Below are positions 35,083-44,603 of a stretch of 64,000 nucleotides of DNA, piece by piece (the stretch's first letter is position 1; each line of letters opens with the position of its first letter). The position numbers were made by a program, and so were the translations under genes. Origin of the DNA: Marinobacter zhejiangensis (GTDB lineage: Bacteria; Pseudomonadota; Gammaproteobacteria; Pseudomonadales; Oleiphilaceae); NCBI RefSeq assembly GCF_900114775.1, contig NZ_FOUE01000001.1, forward strand, positions 124,001 through 188,000, given 5' to 3'. Under the pieces are notes generated by a model. The model saw only the letters and a program-made list of their open reading frames with translations. It had not been told where the DNA came from and made no database searches.

Positions 35083-36681
35083 TTAGATGTTCTCGAACTG
35101 ACCCATGGTGTTGTCCTTACCACCAGCCTTCAGCGCGGCGTCGCCAGCGAAGAATTCTTTGTGGTCGTCACCGATGTTAGAACCAGCCATGTCCTGGTGC
35201 TTAACAGTGGCGATACCCTGACGGATTTCCTTACGCTGTACACCAGCAACGTAGGCCAGCATGCCTTCGTCGCCGAAGTAACCTTTGGCCAGGTTGTCAG
35301 TAGACAGGGCCGCAGTGTGGTAAGTCGGCAGAGTGATCAGGTGGTGGAAGATACCTGCTTCGCGAGCAGCGTCGCGCTGGAAGCTGGCAGTACGACGGTC
35401 GGCTTCTTCAGCCAGATCGGTCGCGTCGTAGTCAGCGCTCATCAGACGGTCGCGGTCGTAAGCAGATACGTCCTTGCCTTCAGCAGCCCAGGCATCGAAT
35501 ACCTGCTGACGGAAGTTCAGAGTCCAGTTGAAGGACGGGCTGTTGTTGTAAACCAGCTTGGCGCTAGGAACAACTTCGCGGATGCGGTTAACCATGTTAG
35601 CGATCTGGCCAACGTGAGGCTTCTCAGTCTCGATCCACAGCAGGTCAGCACCGTTCTGCAGGCTGGCGATACAGTCCATAACAACACGGTCTTCACCAGA
35701 GCCGGCTTTGAACTGGAACAGGCCAGAAGCCAGACGCTTCGGACGAACCAGCTTGCCGTTCTGCTTGATAACAACGTCACCGTTAGCGATGTCGTCAGCG
35801 CTTTCAATGACGTCACCGTCGATGAAGCTGTTGTACTGGTCGCCCAGGTCGCCCGGCTCGTTGGTCACGGCGATCTGCTTGGTCAGGCCAGCACCCAGGG
35901 AGTCAGTACGGGCAACGATAACACCGTCGTCAACACCCAGTTCCAGGAACGCCAGACGTACGGCGTTGATCTTGGCCAGGAAGTCAGCGTGAGGAACAGT
36001 TACTTTACCGTCCTGGTGGCCACACTGCTTCTCGTCGGAAACTTGGTTTTCGATCTGAATACAGCAAGCACCCGCTTCGATCATCTGCTTGGCCAGCAGG
36101 TAGGTCGCTTCGGCGTTACCGAAACCAGCGTCGATGTCAGCAATGATCGGCACGATGTGAGTTTCGTGGCCGTCGATGGCAGCTTCGATTTCCTTGGCCT
36201 TGGCAGCGTCACCGGCGTTTTCGGCAGCTTCCAGGTCACGGAACAGGTGGTTCAGTTCCCACGCGTCAGCCTGACGCAGGAAGGTGTACAGTTCGCCGAT
36301 CAGGCTGGAAACAGAAGTCTTCTCGTGCATGGACTGATCAGGCAGCGGACCGAACTGGGAACGCAGAGCAGCAACCATCCAGCCAGACAGGTACAGGTAA
36401 CGACGCTTGGTGCTACCGAAGTGCTTCTTGATAGAGATCAGCTTCTGCTGACCGATGAAGCCGTGCCAGCAACCCAGAGACTGAGTGTACTGAGAAGTAT
36501 CGGCGTCGTAGGCAGCCATGTCTTCGCGCATGATCTTGGCGGTGTACTTAGCGATGTCCAGACCAGTTTTGAACTGGTTCTGAGCGCGCATACGAGCCGC
36601 GTGCTTCGGGTTAATGGCAGCCCAGGTCGGGTTTTGCTTGATCAATGATGCGAGTGCATCAACGTCGCTTGCGTATGGCAT
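35083..36681 (-). CDS. aceA: Isocitrate lyase
   Basis: A 532-residue enzyme of the glyoxylate shunt, splitting isocitrate into glyoxylate and succinate so cells can grow on acetate, fatty acids or alkanes. The catalytic signature reads KQCGH (in QVSDEKQCGHQDGKVTVPH) rather than KKCGH, as in the long Pseudomonas-type lyases of about 531 residues. SGWMVAALRS, PIIADIDAGFGNAEATYLLA and WIETEKPHVGQIANM are also typical. Codon use is strongly biased compared with neighbours, suggesting high expression. It fits metabolically with the AlmA-type monooxygenase gene about 5 kb away. Confidence 0.97.
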   Translation of the reverse strand: MPYASDVDALASLIKQNPTWAAINPKHAARMRAQNQFKTGLDIAKYTAKIMREDMAAYDADTSQYTQSLGCWHGFIGQQKLISIKKHFGSTKRRYLYLSGWMVAALRSQFGPLPDQSMHEKTSVSSLIGELYTFLRQADAWELNHLFRDLEAAENAGDAAKAKEIEAAIDGHETHIVPIIADIDAGFGNAEATYLLAKQMIEAGACCIQIENQVSDEKQCGHQDGKVTVPHADFLAKINAVRLAFLELGVDDGVIVARTDSLGAGLTKQIAVTNEPGDLGDQYNSFIDGDVIESADDIANGDVVIKQNGKLVRPKRLASGLFQFKAGSGEDRVVMDCIASLQNGADLLWIETEKPHVGQIANMVNRIREVVPSAKLVYNNSPSFNWTLNFRQQVFDAWAAEGKDVSAYDRDRLMSADYDATDLAEEADRRTASFQRDAAREAGIFHHLITLPTYHTAALSTDNLAKGYFGDEGMLAYVAGVQRKEIRQGIATVKHQDMAGSNIGDDHKEFFAGDAALKAGGKDNTMGQFENI

Positions 36682-36839
36682 GATCTCAGTCCTGTCTTAA
36701 AAAGGTTTGAGGTACTGCGTTGGGCATCCGAAGTGTTGTGGATACCGAATCGGACGTTCAGCCTGCCCGTTCAAAAAACAATCAGGCTGCTGACGTTGGG
36801 CGTTACTTTAGTGGCTACAAACTTATAATTGAAATTTAT

Positions 36840-36869
36840 ATTATCTATTCCCAGCATTTTTCTTATGAA
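36840..36869 (-). promoter_or_regulatory. Candidate aceA promoter
   Basis: In an AT-rich stretch upstream of aceA, the minus strand reads TTCATA (36864-36869) and GATAAT (36840-36845) with an 18-base spacer. The leader would be about 150 bases. The surrounding AT-rich sequence offers several TATA-like alternatives, so this is only the best pair found by eye. Confidence 0.35.
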
Positions 36870-36956
36870 TACCCTATATATGCACACCACAAACCCGCTG
36901 CAAGCCCCCACGTCACACGGCTCATTCCACAGTACCGTGCCGCTACCGGGGCCGGT

Positions 36957-38903
36957 TTAGCCCCCTCTCGCCAGGACTACCAGTCGGTCGCCCACCTGCA
37001 GCTGGAGCGAATCCTTGGCCAGCGGGTTCAGCTGCAACTGACGGCCGTCCGCCTGTGGCTGGCCACGGTAGAGCCCCACCAGCATTTCTCCACGCTCGGC
37101 CGCGGCGGCTTCACAAGCCCGGAACCCAGCGCTGTCTGGCAGGCCATAGGCTTCCGGGATGCGCAACTGAAACTCCATGCCGCCGTGTCCCAGCAGCTCA
37201 TCCATCAGCCGCCTCAGTTCCCGCCTCAAGGCAACCTGGGCCAGCAGGTGGCTGAGTATCATCGGGCTGATCAGGATTTCGCTCTGGCCGACCCCGAGCA
37301 GAGCCTCATTATCCGGGTCGCTCAGTTCCTGTATCACCTGGGGACGCCGGGGCTGACCTGCCAGCAGGTCTTCCAGCAGCAGATGTCCCATCATGGCGCG
37401 GGCATCCGCTTCTTCTTCCGTCGCAAGACGGTCGTTACTCATCAGGATCACCGAGTCATACTCAGCCGGGTTCAACCTCCGAAGGGTCCCCTCCACCAGG
37501 TAATCTGCTTCCAGCTGACGCACCTCCAGCCACTCCAGGCTATCCGCGATCCCACTCAGGGCACTGGCCCGCCGGGCCAGCGGCACCACCGACACCACGT
37601 CGATCAGGAACCGACAGGGGCCATAGCGGTTGAACTCCTCCAGAATGACCGGCACCTTCCGGCTCCAGCCCAGGATCAGGATACGTTTTTGTTTGGCGGT
37701 AACTGGACTGAGCTGTGGGCTCGTCTGCCTCGGCAATGCGGTTACCGTCTCCCCTCTGGGAGAAGGGTCGGTATCCTCATACCGCCCCGCCAGCATGACC
37801 ACCCGGTCACTGGCTTCAATCACCGTGTCGGTCGGTGCGAGCAACTCAATCCGCCAGTCGGCACCGTTCTTTCGCATCAGCCCTAGCAGCAAGGCTTTGG
37901 GGCGCTGATTAGCCAATGCCCCCAGGGTCATACCGGCTGCGGTCTCGCCACTGCGCAGGTAGAGCTGATTACCCTCACTCGCCGTCAATAGCTCGGTGTA
38001 CACCTCCGACAGCCCCGGGTGCATCACCGACTTGACCATCAGCCGGCTGATGGTGGCGTCCCCCGCAACCACTTCTACTGCACCAGGGTAGGCCTTTTCG
38101 ATCACCCGGCGTTTGCGGGGGTCATGCAGTTCCGCCACCACAAAGGGCAGCGGCTGATTCGTTTGCCGTGCCTGAGCAGCAATCGACAGCAGCGCCTTTA
38201 CCGTTTCCACGTCGGATGTCACCAGGCTGTCCGCATCCTGGCGTGCACCCGGAATGATCACCGCGGCCGCCGCCAGACACGCTACCCGTTCAAGGGCTTC
38301 CGGCTGGATCGCCAGACCCGACCGCAGAATGACATGGCGCCCCTTGCTGCCAATGTCCGGCTCATTTCTTAACGCCAGGGCCTGGTGCGCCGACACGTCT
38401 TCAGACAACACCACCAAGCGCAGGCGACGAGCGTCGTTCAGCTCCAGGAACCGCCGTACCCGCGGCGATGCCTGCAACAACTCAGCCACCAGGGGCAGGG
38501 TCAACGGCGTCCAGCCCAGTACCACCACATGATTGCGCAGTGACACCGGCGTCAGGCCCCGTTCCAGGTTGTTCATCAAGGTAATCAACCAGCGGGTGAG
38601 GATGGCCACCAGCGCGCCCAGGAACACCACGTACCCCAGCAGCGTGAGCAGTGTTGAAACAAAGCGTTGCCAGTTACCGGCGTCGTCCCCCAGATAGCCC
38701 GGATCGGTCAGCCTCAGGAAGGCCCACCAGATCGCAGAGCCCAGACTATCGAAAGCCCCCTCAACCGGCGCTACCAGCAAACCGCCGACGACCGATATCA
38801 GGCCAATAACCAGAGCAACAATCACCAACTGGAATGCGGCGCCCTTCACGAACTGTCGTTCAACAAAGAACTTGAGGCGGTCAATGAAACGCAAAGGCAA
38901 CAT
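36957..38903 (-). CDS. CASTOR/POLLUX-related ion channel protein
   Basis: A 648-residue membrane protein. Two or three hydrophobic segments (about 22-48 and 83-108) surround a pore-like stretch (AIWWAFLRLTDPGYLGDD). Two tandem TrkA-N/RCK-like Rossmann units follow (VVVLGWTPLTLPLVAELLQ near 128 and RILILGWSRKVPVILEEF near 405). This matches the bacterial relatives of plant CASTOR/POLLUX channels. It may conduct K+ or Ca2+ under control of ligand binding to the RCK part; the ion is unknown. GGAG lies about 9 bases before the ATG. It stands alone. Confidence 0.85.
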   Translation of the reverse strand: MLPLRFIDRLKFFVERQFVKGAAFQLVIVALVIGLISVVGGLLVAPVEGAFDSLGSAIWWAFLRLTDPGYLGDDAGNWQRFVSTLLTLLGYVVFLGALVAILTRWLITLMNNLERGLTPVSLRNHVVVLGWTPLTLPLVAELLQASPRVRRFLELNDARRLRLVVLSEDVSAHQALALRNEPDIGSKGRHVILRSGLAIQPEALERVACLAAAAVIIPGARQDADSLVTSDVETVKALLSIAAQARQTNQPLPFVVAELHDPRKRRVIEKAYPGAVEVVAGDATISRLMVKSVMHPGLSEVYTELLTASEGNQLYLRSGETAAGMTLGALANQRPKALLLGLMRKNGADWRIELLAPTDTVIEASDRVVMLAGRYEDTDPSPRGETVTALPRQTSPQLSPVTAKQKRILILGWSRKVPVILEEFNRYGPCRFLIDVVSVVPLARRASALSGIADSLEWLEVRQLEADYLVEGTLRRLNPAEYDSVILMSNDRLATEEEADARAMMGHLLLEDLLAGQPRRPQVIQELSDPDNEALLGVGQSEILISPMILSHLLAQVALRRELRRLMDELLGHGGMEFQLRIPEAYGLPDSAGFRACEAAAAERGEMLVGLYRGQPQADGRQLQLNPLAKDSLQLQVGDRLVVLARGG

Positions 38904-39104
38904 AGGTCAGGTCTCCAAACCCGGATCTGTCGTCAACTCATGGGGGCCAATCCTGAGAGTATGGCCGCGCTGGTCTGACCCGGCAGATTATCCGACTAGA
39001 CGTATCACGGCCATAGCCGAATGCCTGCCAGAATTACCCTGGCGGCATCGACCTGGCGCTGTGATGTGGGAGCCGTGCCTATGAGAGGTGCCTAAGAAAA
39101 GCAC

Positions 39105-40028
39105 CTATGAATAGATGGGGGCCGCGCCCTCAGGGCGGGTTTTGAAGCGCTTGTGCAGCCACAGGTACTGATCCGGGTATTGGCGAATGGCCTGTTCAAT
39201 AAAGCCATTCCAGATCCGGGCATCCTGTTCAGGGTCCTGCCCGAACGTTTCCTGAATCGGAGAAAATTCAATCCGGTAGTTGCCTTCCGGCGTTCTCAGA
39301 TGACTGACACAGATCACCGATGCACCAGACTCCCGGGCAACGTAAGTTGGCGTGCTGATGCAGCCGGTCTCAACACCGAAGAACGGCACGAACAACTCGG
39401 TTTTACCGCCGAAATCCTGGTCGCAGCCATACCAGACCTGCCCACCCTCTTGCAGGAACCCGATCATGTCTTTTAACTGACGCTTGTTGAACGGTTGAAT
39501 TCCGAAGTAACGGCGACGCCCCTTTTCGATCATGCGGTCAATGACCGGGTTATTGTTGGGCCGGTACATATAGCCCGGTTTTGTCAGGTTGTACCCGACC
39601 AACGGCAGGGCCAGGTCAAGGATGCTGTAATGACCACCGATCAACAGCACCCCCCGGTTGCGGGCAATGGCGTCCTGCAGGTGCTCAACACCAACGACCT
39701 CAGCATCAAGCTGCCATTGGCGAGTGTCCCGCCACCAGCTGTGGATGCTTTCAAAAACCCCCATGGCGCAGGATACAAACGCATCTTCCACCAGTTGCTG
39801 GCGTTCGTCTTCCGGCATGTCCGGAAAGCAGGCCGCCAGATTCGCCGACACGGCCCGGGTCCGGGACTTCAGTTTGCGGTGGAGCAATTTGCCCAGGCGC
39901 GTCGCCAATGAGTGCTTCACTGAAAGGGGAAGCCAGGACAGCAGGTACAGCACAAAGACCACGCCCCAGGACGGCCAGAACGCCGGGTGCCAGAGCGACC
40001 GGGTCGCCATACGATTACGTTTGCTCAA
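39105..40028 (-). CDS. LpxL/HtrB-family lipid A acyltransferase
   Basis: A 307-residue inner-membrane protein with one N-terminal hydrophobic segment (about 17-35). The acyltransferase HX4D motif sits in LLIGGHYSILDLALPLVGYN, followed by YMYRPNNNPVIDRMIEKGR and GGQVWYGCDQDFGG, all typical of late lipid A acyltransferases that add a secondary acyl chain. Orthologue (LpxL, LpxM or a paralogue) cannot be decided. The start is uncertain: a TTG at 40028 has AAGG 10 bases upstream, while the ATG at 40010 has no clear site. It is divergent from the ChaN-like gene. Confidence 0.87.
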   Translation of the reverse strand: MSKRNRMATRSLWHPAFWPSWGVVFVLYLLSWLPLSVKHSLATRLGKLLHRKLKSRTRAVSANLAACFPDMPEDERQQLVEDAFVSCAMGVFESIHSWWRDTRQWQLDAEVVGVEHLQDAIARNRGVLLIGGHYSILDLALPLVGYNLTKPGYMYRPNNNPVIDRMIEKGRRRYFGIQPFNKRQLKDMIGFLQEGGQVWYGCDQDFGGKTELFVPFFGVETGCISTPTYVARESGASVICVSHLRTPEGNYRIEFSPIQETFGQDPEQDARIWNGFIEQAIRQYPDQYLWLHKRFKTRPEGAAPIYS

Positions 40029-40176
40029 AATTCGAAGACCTTCTCAAAAAACAATGGACCCGCAGTGTTCTCCATGAACACCTGTTGACGGGAGGCAGAG
40101 CGTGGCACAACTAGTTCAGCTTTTCAGTTACTTAGCGTAACCTTGGGAGCGTCTGCCTGGTCACTTGGAGAATCTG

Positions 40177-41184
40177 ATGAGACAACTCAGCCAATGCCTG
40201 ATGGTGGTGGCGCTGCTGGCTGAGGCCGGATGCACAACCCTCAATGCCACCGATGTCGCCACTAACCCACCTCTGCAAACCCTCTACGACACCCGCCTCA
40301 TCGACGCCGCCACGGCGGCCGCTCAGACCTTGCCAGCGCTTACGCCACAACTGGCCTCCGCGGATGTGGTTGTTATTGGCGAGTACCACGGTCACCCAGC
40401 TGCTCACCTGCTTCAATCGCAAGTCCAGCAGGCGCTCTACCAGGCCCGCCCCAACCAGGTTCTGACCTTGGAGCAGTTTGCCATTGATCGCCAGCCTGCA
40501 CTGGATCTGTACCTGCAGGGTGAAACCGGCGAACGCGAGATGATGGAAGACGCGGCTGCCTGGGACAATTACCGGGCGTCCTATCGTCCTTTGGTTGAGT
40601 TTGCCATTGCCAACGGTCTGCCCGTGGTTGCCGCCAACGCGCCGGCGAATGTGGTGCGCTGCGTTGGCCGCCTGGGACCCGGTTACCTGGACAGCCTGCC
40701 GGCCGAGGTTCGTGACACCTTACCGGAGCAACCGTTTGTGGGCTCCGATGCCTATCGGGACAAATTCCTCTCCGCCATGGGAGAAGGCCGCCATGGCGCC
40801 GGCGACCAGGGCCGCCTGATGAACAGCTATCAGGCCCAGCTGTTGCGGGATAACACCATGGCCAGCCGCATCCTGCTCGCCCATCAGCAACACCCCGGTG
40901 CCCAGATCATCCACCTGACCGGCACCTTTCACAGCGAAAGCCACCTGGGCACCATAGAGGCCTTGCAGCATCGAGCGCCGGAACTCTCGATTGCCGTCCT
41001 GTCGCCGGTACATACCAACAGTGACGGTGAGTTCCCTGACATCGAAACGCATCGCCACAAAGGGGATGTGCTTTATCTGTTGCGGCCACTACCGGTCCCC
41101 TTCAAAGACCCGGAGCGGCAAATACAGCACTTTCAGCAGCAGTTTGCCGGCGCACCAGCGGTCGATTGCACACCAGCCCGCTAA
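40177..41184 (+). CDS. ChaN-family (Tiki-fold) lipoprotein
   Basis: A 335-residue exported protein. The N-terminal hydrophobic stretch ends in LLAEAGC; the -3 Glu makes the lipobox imperfect, but lipid anchoring is likely. The mature part shows the ChaN/DUF399 signatures: VVVIGEYHGHPAAHLLQ, VLTLEQFAIDRQPALDLY and IIHLTGTFHSESHLGTIEAL, with conserved His, Glu and Asp residues of a metal or haem site. ChaN of Campylobacter binds haem (known); activity here is untested. GGAG lies 6 bases before the ATG at 40177. Confidence 0.87.
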   Translation: MRQLSQCLMVVALLAEAGCTTLNATDVATNPPLQTLYDTRLIDAATAAAQTLPALTPQLASADVVVIGEYHGHPAAHLLQSQVQQALYQARPNQVLTLEQFAIDRQPALDLYLQGETGEREMMEDAAAWDNYRASYRPLVEFAIANGLPVVAANAPANVVRCVGRLGPGYLDSLPAEVRDTLPEQPFVGSDAYRDKFLSAMGEGRHGAGDQGRLMNSYQAQLLRDNTMASRILLAHQQHPGAQIIHLTGTFHSESHLGTIEALQHRAPELSIAVLSPVHTNSDGEFPDIETHRHKGDVLYLLRPLPVPFKDPERQIQHFQQQFAGAPAVDCTPAR

Positions 41185-41489
41185 ACCGCACCAAAAACCA
41201 TCAGTCCCAATGGGACAACCTGTTGGCAGCCAACGACCAACCCCGTTTTGCCACAATAGCCCCCCAATGGCAGCCAGGCCGCGGCTGTCATGGGCTCAGG
41301 TGCCACAACCGCCAGCCCTTGCTCATCACCTTGGCCGCACTTACAGCCGATGACCGCCTGACGGCCAATTCCCCCCCGTTGACCGAGCCGTAACGTAGCT
41401 TTCATAGACGACACTGGCGTCCACCGACGCTCGATGCCCCCTGATGTTTCGGGGTGCTAAGCTGACACAAAGAACAAGAGGTTAACCTC
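41185..41489. promoter_or_regulatory. Intergenic region upstream of almA
   Basis: A 305-base gap with no credible gene. It contains a short perfect palindrome (GTCCCA-A-TGGGAC, 41204-41216) just after the ChaN-like gene, possibly a weak terminator. It also has a loose sigma-70 candidate: TTGACC at 41379-41384 and TCATAG at 41402-41407 with a 17-base spacer. No adjacent regulator gene is present. Confidence 0.4.
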
Positions 41490-43016
41490 ATGAGCCAACA
41501 ACACTTCGACGTCCTCATCGTAGGTGCCGGTATCTCCGGTATCGGCATGGCCTGCCACCTGACCCGAGAGTGCCCCAACAAGCGGTACGCTATTCTGGAA
41601 CGTCGGGACGCCATTGGCGGCACCTGGGACCTGTTCCGCTACCCCGGCATTCGTTCAGATTCCGACATGTACACCTTTGGCTACAATTTCCGCCCCTGGA
41701 CGGGTGGCAAGGTGCTGGCCGATGGCCCTTCCATCAAAAAGTACGTGATCGAGACAGCAGAGTCGTACGGGGTTACCGACAATATCCGGTTTGGCCGCAA
41801 GGTGACCAACACCAACTGGTCCAGCACCGATAAATGCTGGACGGTGGACGTCGAGTGTGAACACACCGGGGAGAAAGAAAGCTACACCGCCAACTTCCTG
41901 GTCGGCTGTACCGGTTATTACAACTACGATGCTGGCTACAAACCGGATTTCCCGGGCGAAGCCGACTTCAAGGGCCAGGTCATTCACCCCCAGCACTGGC
42001 CGGAAAACCTGGATTACAGTGGCAAGAAAGTCGTCGTGATCGGCTCCGGCGCAACCGCCATCACGCTGGTTCCGACCATGACCGACAAGGCTGAGCACGT
42101 GACCATGTTGCAGCGTTCGCCAACGTACCTGATGCCGCTGCCGTCCATCGACCCGGTCTCGGTCACCATGCAGAAGATTCTGCCGGACAAGCTGGCCTAC
42201 CGCCTGACCCGCGCACGCAACATCACCCTGGCAAGAACCATTTTCGAGCGCGCCCGCAAGAACCCGAAAGCCGTCCGCCGTCTGCTGTTGGGTATCATCC
42301 GCAGCCAGCTGAATGGCAAAGCCGACATGCGCCATTTCTCGCCCGACTACAATCCCTGGGATCAGCGCCTGTGTGTGGTGGCTGATGGCGACCTGTTCAA
42401 GGCCATCAAGGCGGGCAAGGCGTCCATGGCTACCGACCACATTGAACGCTTTACCGATAAGGGCATCCTGCTGAAGTCCGGCCAGGAGCTGGAAGCTGAC
42501 ATTATCATTACGGCCACAGGGCTGGACGTGCAGATCATGGGCGGCATGGAGGTCAAGATCGACCAGCAACCGCTCAAGGTTAGCGACACCATGCTGTACA
42601 AGAATGTGTTGGTGGAAGGCTTGCCTAACGCCGCCATGATCGTCGGCTACACCAATATCTCCTGGACCCTGAAAGCCGACATCGCCAGCGAGTATGTCTG
42701 CCGTCTGCTCAACCACATGGATCGCAACAACCACACGGTGTGCGTAACCAGGGACGTCGAGAACAGCCGTACCGAAGACACCATCCTCGGTTCGCTCGAA
42801 GCTGGTTACATCAAGCGCGCCGCCGACCGCCTTCCCCGTCAAGGCAGCCACGGCCCCTGGAAGTCCTCACAGAATTACCTGGAGGACGTCAAAACCCTGC
42901 GATTCGATCCGATCGAAGACGGTTACATTGAGTTCGACGGCCGCAAGAGCAAGCGCGAATCCAGCCGCGGCGGGCGCTTCATGGCCCCCCTGCGATCAGC
43001 CCTGTTTGGCGCCTGA
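41490..43016 (+). CDS. almA: AlmA-type flavin-dependent long-chain alkane monooxygenase
   Basis: A 508-residue class B flavoprotein. FAD motif VGAGISGIGM (11-20), the Baeyer-Villiger fingerprint FKGQVIHPQHWP (160-171) and the NADPH motif VIGSGATA (183-190) are all intact. Stretches such as FRYPGIRSDSDMYTFGYNF and VGCTGYYNYDAGYKPDFPG match AlmA of Acinetobacter closely from memory. AlmA is linked to oxidation of very long n-alkanes (known). AGAGG lies upstream of the ATG. A strict Baeyer-Villiger monooxygenase acting on ketones is the main alternative. Confidence 0.85.
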   Translation: MSQQHFDVLIVGAGISGIGMACHLTRECPNKRYAILERRDAIGGTWDLFRYPGIRSDSDMYTFGYNFRPWTGGKVLADGPSIKKYVIETAESYGVTDNIRFGRKVTNTNWSSTDKCWTVDVECEHTGEKESYTANFLVGCTGYYNYDAGYKPDFPGEADFKGQVIHPQHWPENLDYSGKKVVVIGSGATAITLVPTMTDKAEHVTMLQRSPTYLMPLPSIDPVSVTMQKILPDKLAYRLTRARNITLARTIFERARKNPKAVRRLLLGIIRSQLNGKADMRHFSPDYNPWDQRLCVVADGDLFKAIKAGKASMATDHIERFTDKGILLKSGQELEADIIITATGLDVQIMGGMEVKIDQQPLKVSDTMLYKNVLVEGLPNAAMIVGYTNISWTLKADIASEYVCRLLNHMDRNNHTVCVTRDVENSRTEDTILGSLEAGYIKRAADRLPRQGSHGPWKSSQNYLEDVKTLRFDPIEDGYIEFDGRKSKRESSRGGRFMAPLRSALFGA

Positions 43017-43028
43017 TTCGCCCCTCTG

Positions 43029-43062
43029 GCCCGGCCTGATCGACATCACGCCGGGCTTTTTT
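43029..43062. terminator. Rho-independent terminator after almA
   Basis: GCCCGGC (43029-43035) and GCCGGGC (43050-43056) form a 7-base stem with a 14-base loop, followed by six T residues on the plus strand. It separates the convergent almA and DMT exporter genes. Confidence 0.9.
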
Positions 43063-43069
43063 CGGCTAC

Positions 43070-43912
43070 TCAGCCCTTCCGACTCAGGATCACCAGAGCA
43101 ATGCCCCCAAGGACCGCCGCGCCAGCCACGACCAGCCTGACGGTCAGCGGCTCTCCAAGCAGGAGCACCCCCCCTACGGCAGCAATCACCGGTACACTCA
43201 GCTGAATCGTTGCCGCCGACGCCGACCGCAGCTGGGGCACCACGGTATACCAGACCGCATACCCCAATCCGGATGCGAGGGCTCCAGAGGCGACAGCCAG
43301 CAGCAGCCCGTCCTGGTCCAGCTCGATGGACGACGTCATTACGGGTATCAGCAGCAAGGCCATCGGTACCGAACGCAAAAAGTTACCGGCCGTTGCCAGC
43401 GTTGGTTCCCCCGCCCCCTTGCCACGCAGCGAGTAGATCCCCCAGGCCACGCCAGCCAGAATCATGAACGCGGAACTCGCCAGAGGCGGCGCCGACAAGC
43501 CTGGCAGCAACAGCCCCACCAGCCCGGAAAAGGCCACGACCAGCCCCAGCCACTGGGTTCCCCCGGGGCGATCCCCACGAACGATGCCAACCCCAATCAT
43601 GGTGACCTGAACCGCGCCGAACAGCAGCAACGCCCCCATCGCGGCAGTCAGGCCACCGTAGGCAAATGAAAAACCAGCGGCATAGACAAACAGCGCCAGC
43701 GCCGACCACCAGGATCCACCCCGGGGAAACGGCGTGGATTGGCGCACCGCCACCAGAAGCCACAGCATCAGTGCCCCGGAGACCAACCGAACCGTGGTAA
43801 AGCTGGCTGGATCAATAGCCGTGTCCCGCAGCGCCGCCCGGCACAACAGCGAGTTCCCGGCAAATGCCACCATCGCCAGCGACGTCAGCAGCAGGATTTT
43901 CGGTTGAATCAC
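43070..43912 (-). CDS. EamA/DMT-family exporter
   Basis: A 280-residue inner-membrane protein with about ten transmembrane helices in two EamA repeats (ALLLFGAVQVTMIGVGIVRG in the first half; VPQLRSASAATIQLSVPVIA in the second), the arrangement of RhaT/YdcZ-like drug and metabolite exporters. The second repeat's ATIQLSVPVIAAVGGVLLLG is typical. Substrate unknown. Its start overlaps the stop of the macrodomain gene by 4 bases, so the two form an operon. Confidence 0.9.
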   Translation of the reverse strand: MIQPKILLLTSLAMVAFAGNSLLCRAALRDTAIDPASFTTVRLVSGALMLWLLVAVRQSTPFPRGGSWWSALALFVYAAGFSFAYGGLTAAMGALLLFGAVQVTMIGVGIVRGDRPGGTQWLGLVVAFSGLVGLLLPGLSAPPLASSAFMILAGVAWGIYSLRGKGAGEPTLATAGNFLRSVPMALLLIPVMTSSIELDQDGLLLAVASGALASGLGYAVWYTVVPQLRSASAATIQLSVPVIAAVGGVLLLGEPLTVRLVVAGAAVLGGIALVILSRKG

Positions 43913-44448
43913 GCGTCGCCTCCATCGGCCTTCCGCACCTCATCCAGCACCCGCTGGAACTCGGCCTGATCGGCTTCACTGAACAGCACAAAGCGCACCC
44001 GTTCCAGGCATGGAACGCCATCGGCAAAAGACATCACCGTGGCGATGGCGACCCTCGCTGCTTCGGTAAACGGGTAACCGAAAACTCCGGTGGAGATCGC
44101 CGGAAAAGCAATGGATGCCAGGCCATGGTCATCCGCCAGCTTGAGGGCATGGCGGTAGCAATCGGCAAGCAGGTCAGCGGAGGGTTCATCAATCCCGTAG
44201 ATAGGGCCCAGGCAGTGGATGACGAAGCGGTTGGGCAAGCCAAACCCACTCGAGATCACCGCCTCTCCGGTAGCGATGGGGGCCAGGGCCCGGCACGCGT
44301 CAGCCAGCTCTGGCCCGGCCGCCCGATGGATGGCGCCGGCAACCCCGGCCCCCGGTAGCAACTGGGCATTGGCCGCGTTTACTACGGCGTCCATATCCGG
44401 CTGGTTAGCGATGTCCCCACGGACACACTCTATGATTAAGGTTGACAT
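43909..44448 (-). CDS. Macrodomain protein, O-acetyl-ADP-ribose deacetylase-like
   Basis: A 179-residue single macrodomain. The ADP-ribose-binding motifs are present: VRGDIANQPDMDAVVNAAN, LLPGAGVAGAIHRAAGPEL and ISTGVFGYPFTEAARVA. Close relatives such as YmdB hydrolyse O-acetyl-ADP-ribose and reverse mono-ADP-ribosylation. The ATG at 44446-44448 has AGGGGG about 7 bases upstream and fits family length; the longer frame does not. It is coupled to a DMT exporter gene, an unexplained pairing. It is divergent from the SIMPL gene. Confidence 0.92.
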   Translation of the reverse strand: MSTLIIECVRGDIANQPDMDAVVNAANAQLLPGAGVAGAIHRAAGPELADACRALAPIATGEAVISSGFGLPNRFVIHCLGPIYGIDEPSADLLADCYRHALKLADDHGLASIAFPAISTGVFGYPFTEAARVAIATVMSFADGVPCLERVRFVLFSEADQAEFQRVLDEVRKADGGDA

Positions 44449-44603
44449 GGTGACCCCCTGTGTCCCTCGCGAACGGTCCCCAACCTGCACAAACTGTCAC
44501 TTGACGCTGGGCAGCCCGTCGGCAATGTTGTCGAAGTCGTGAACCGGTTTGTGAGACCTCACTGGCCGGTTACAAGCCATTAAGCCCGAAAAAAGGATGT
44601 TCC

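Noticed and set aside
35068..36648. A 526-codon plus-strand frame
   Set aside because: Antisense to isocitrate lyase, whose strong codon bias removes stops on the other strand.
36720..37886. 388-codon plus-strand frame
   Set aside because: Mostly antisense to the CASTOR/POLLUX-like gene; the translation shows His/Gln-rich shadow composition.
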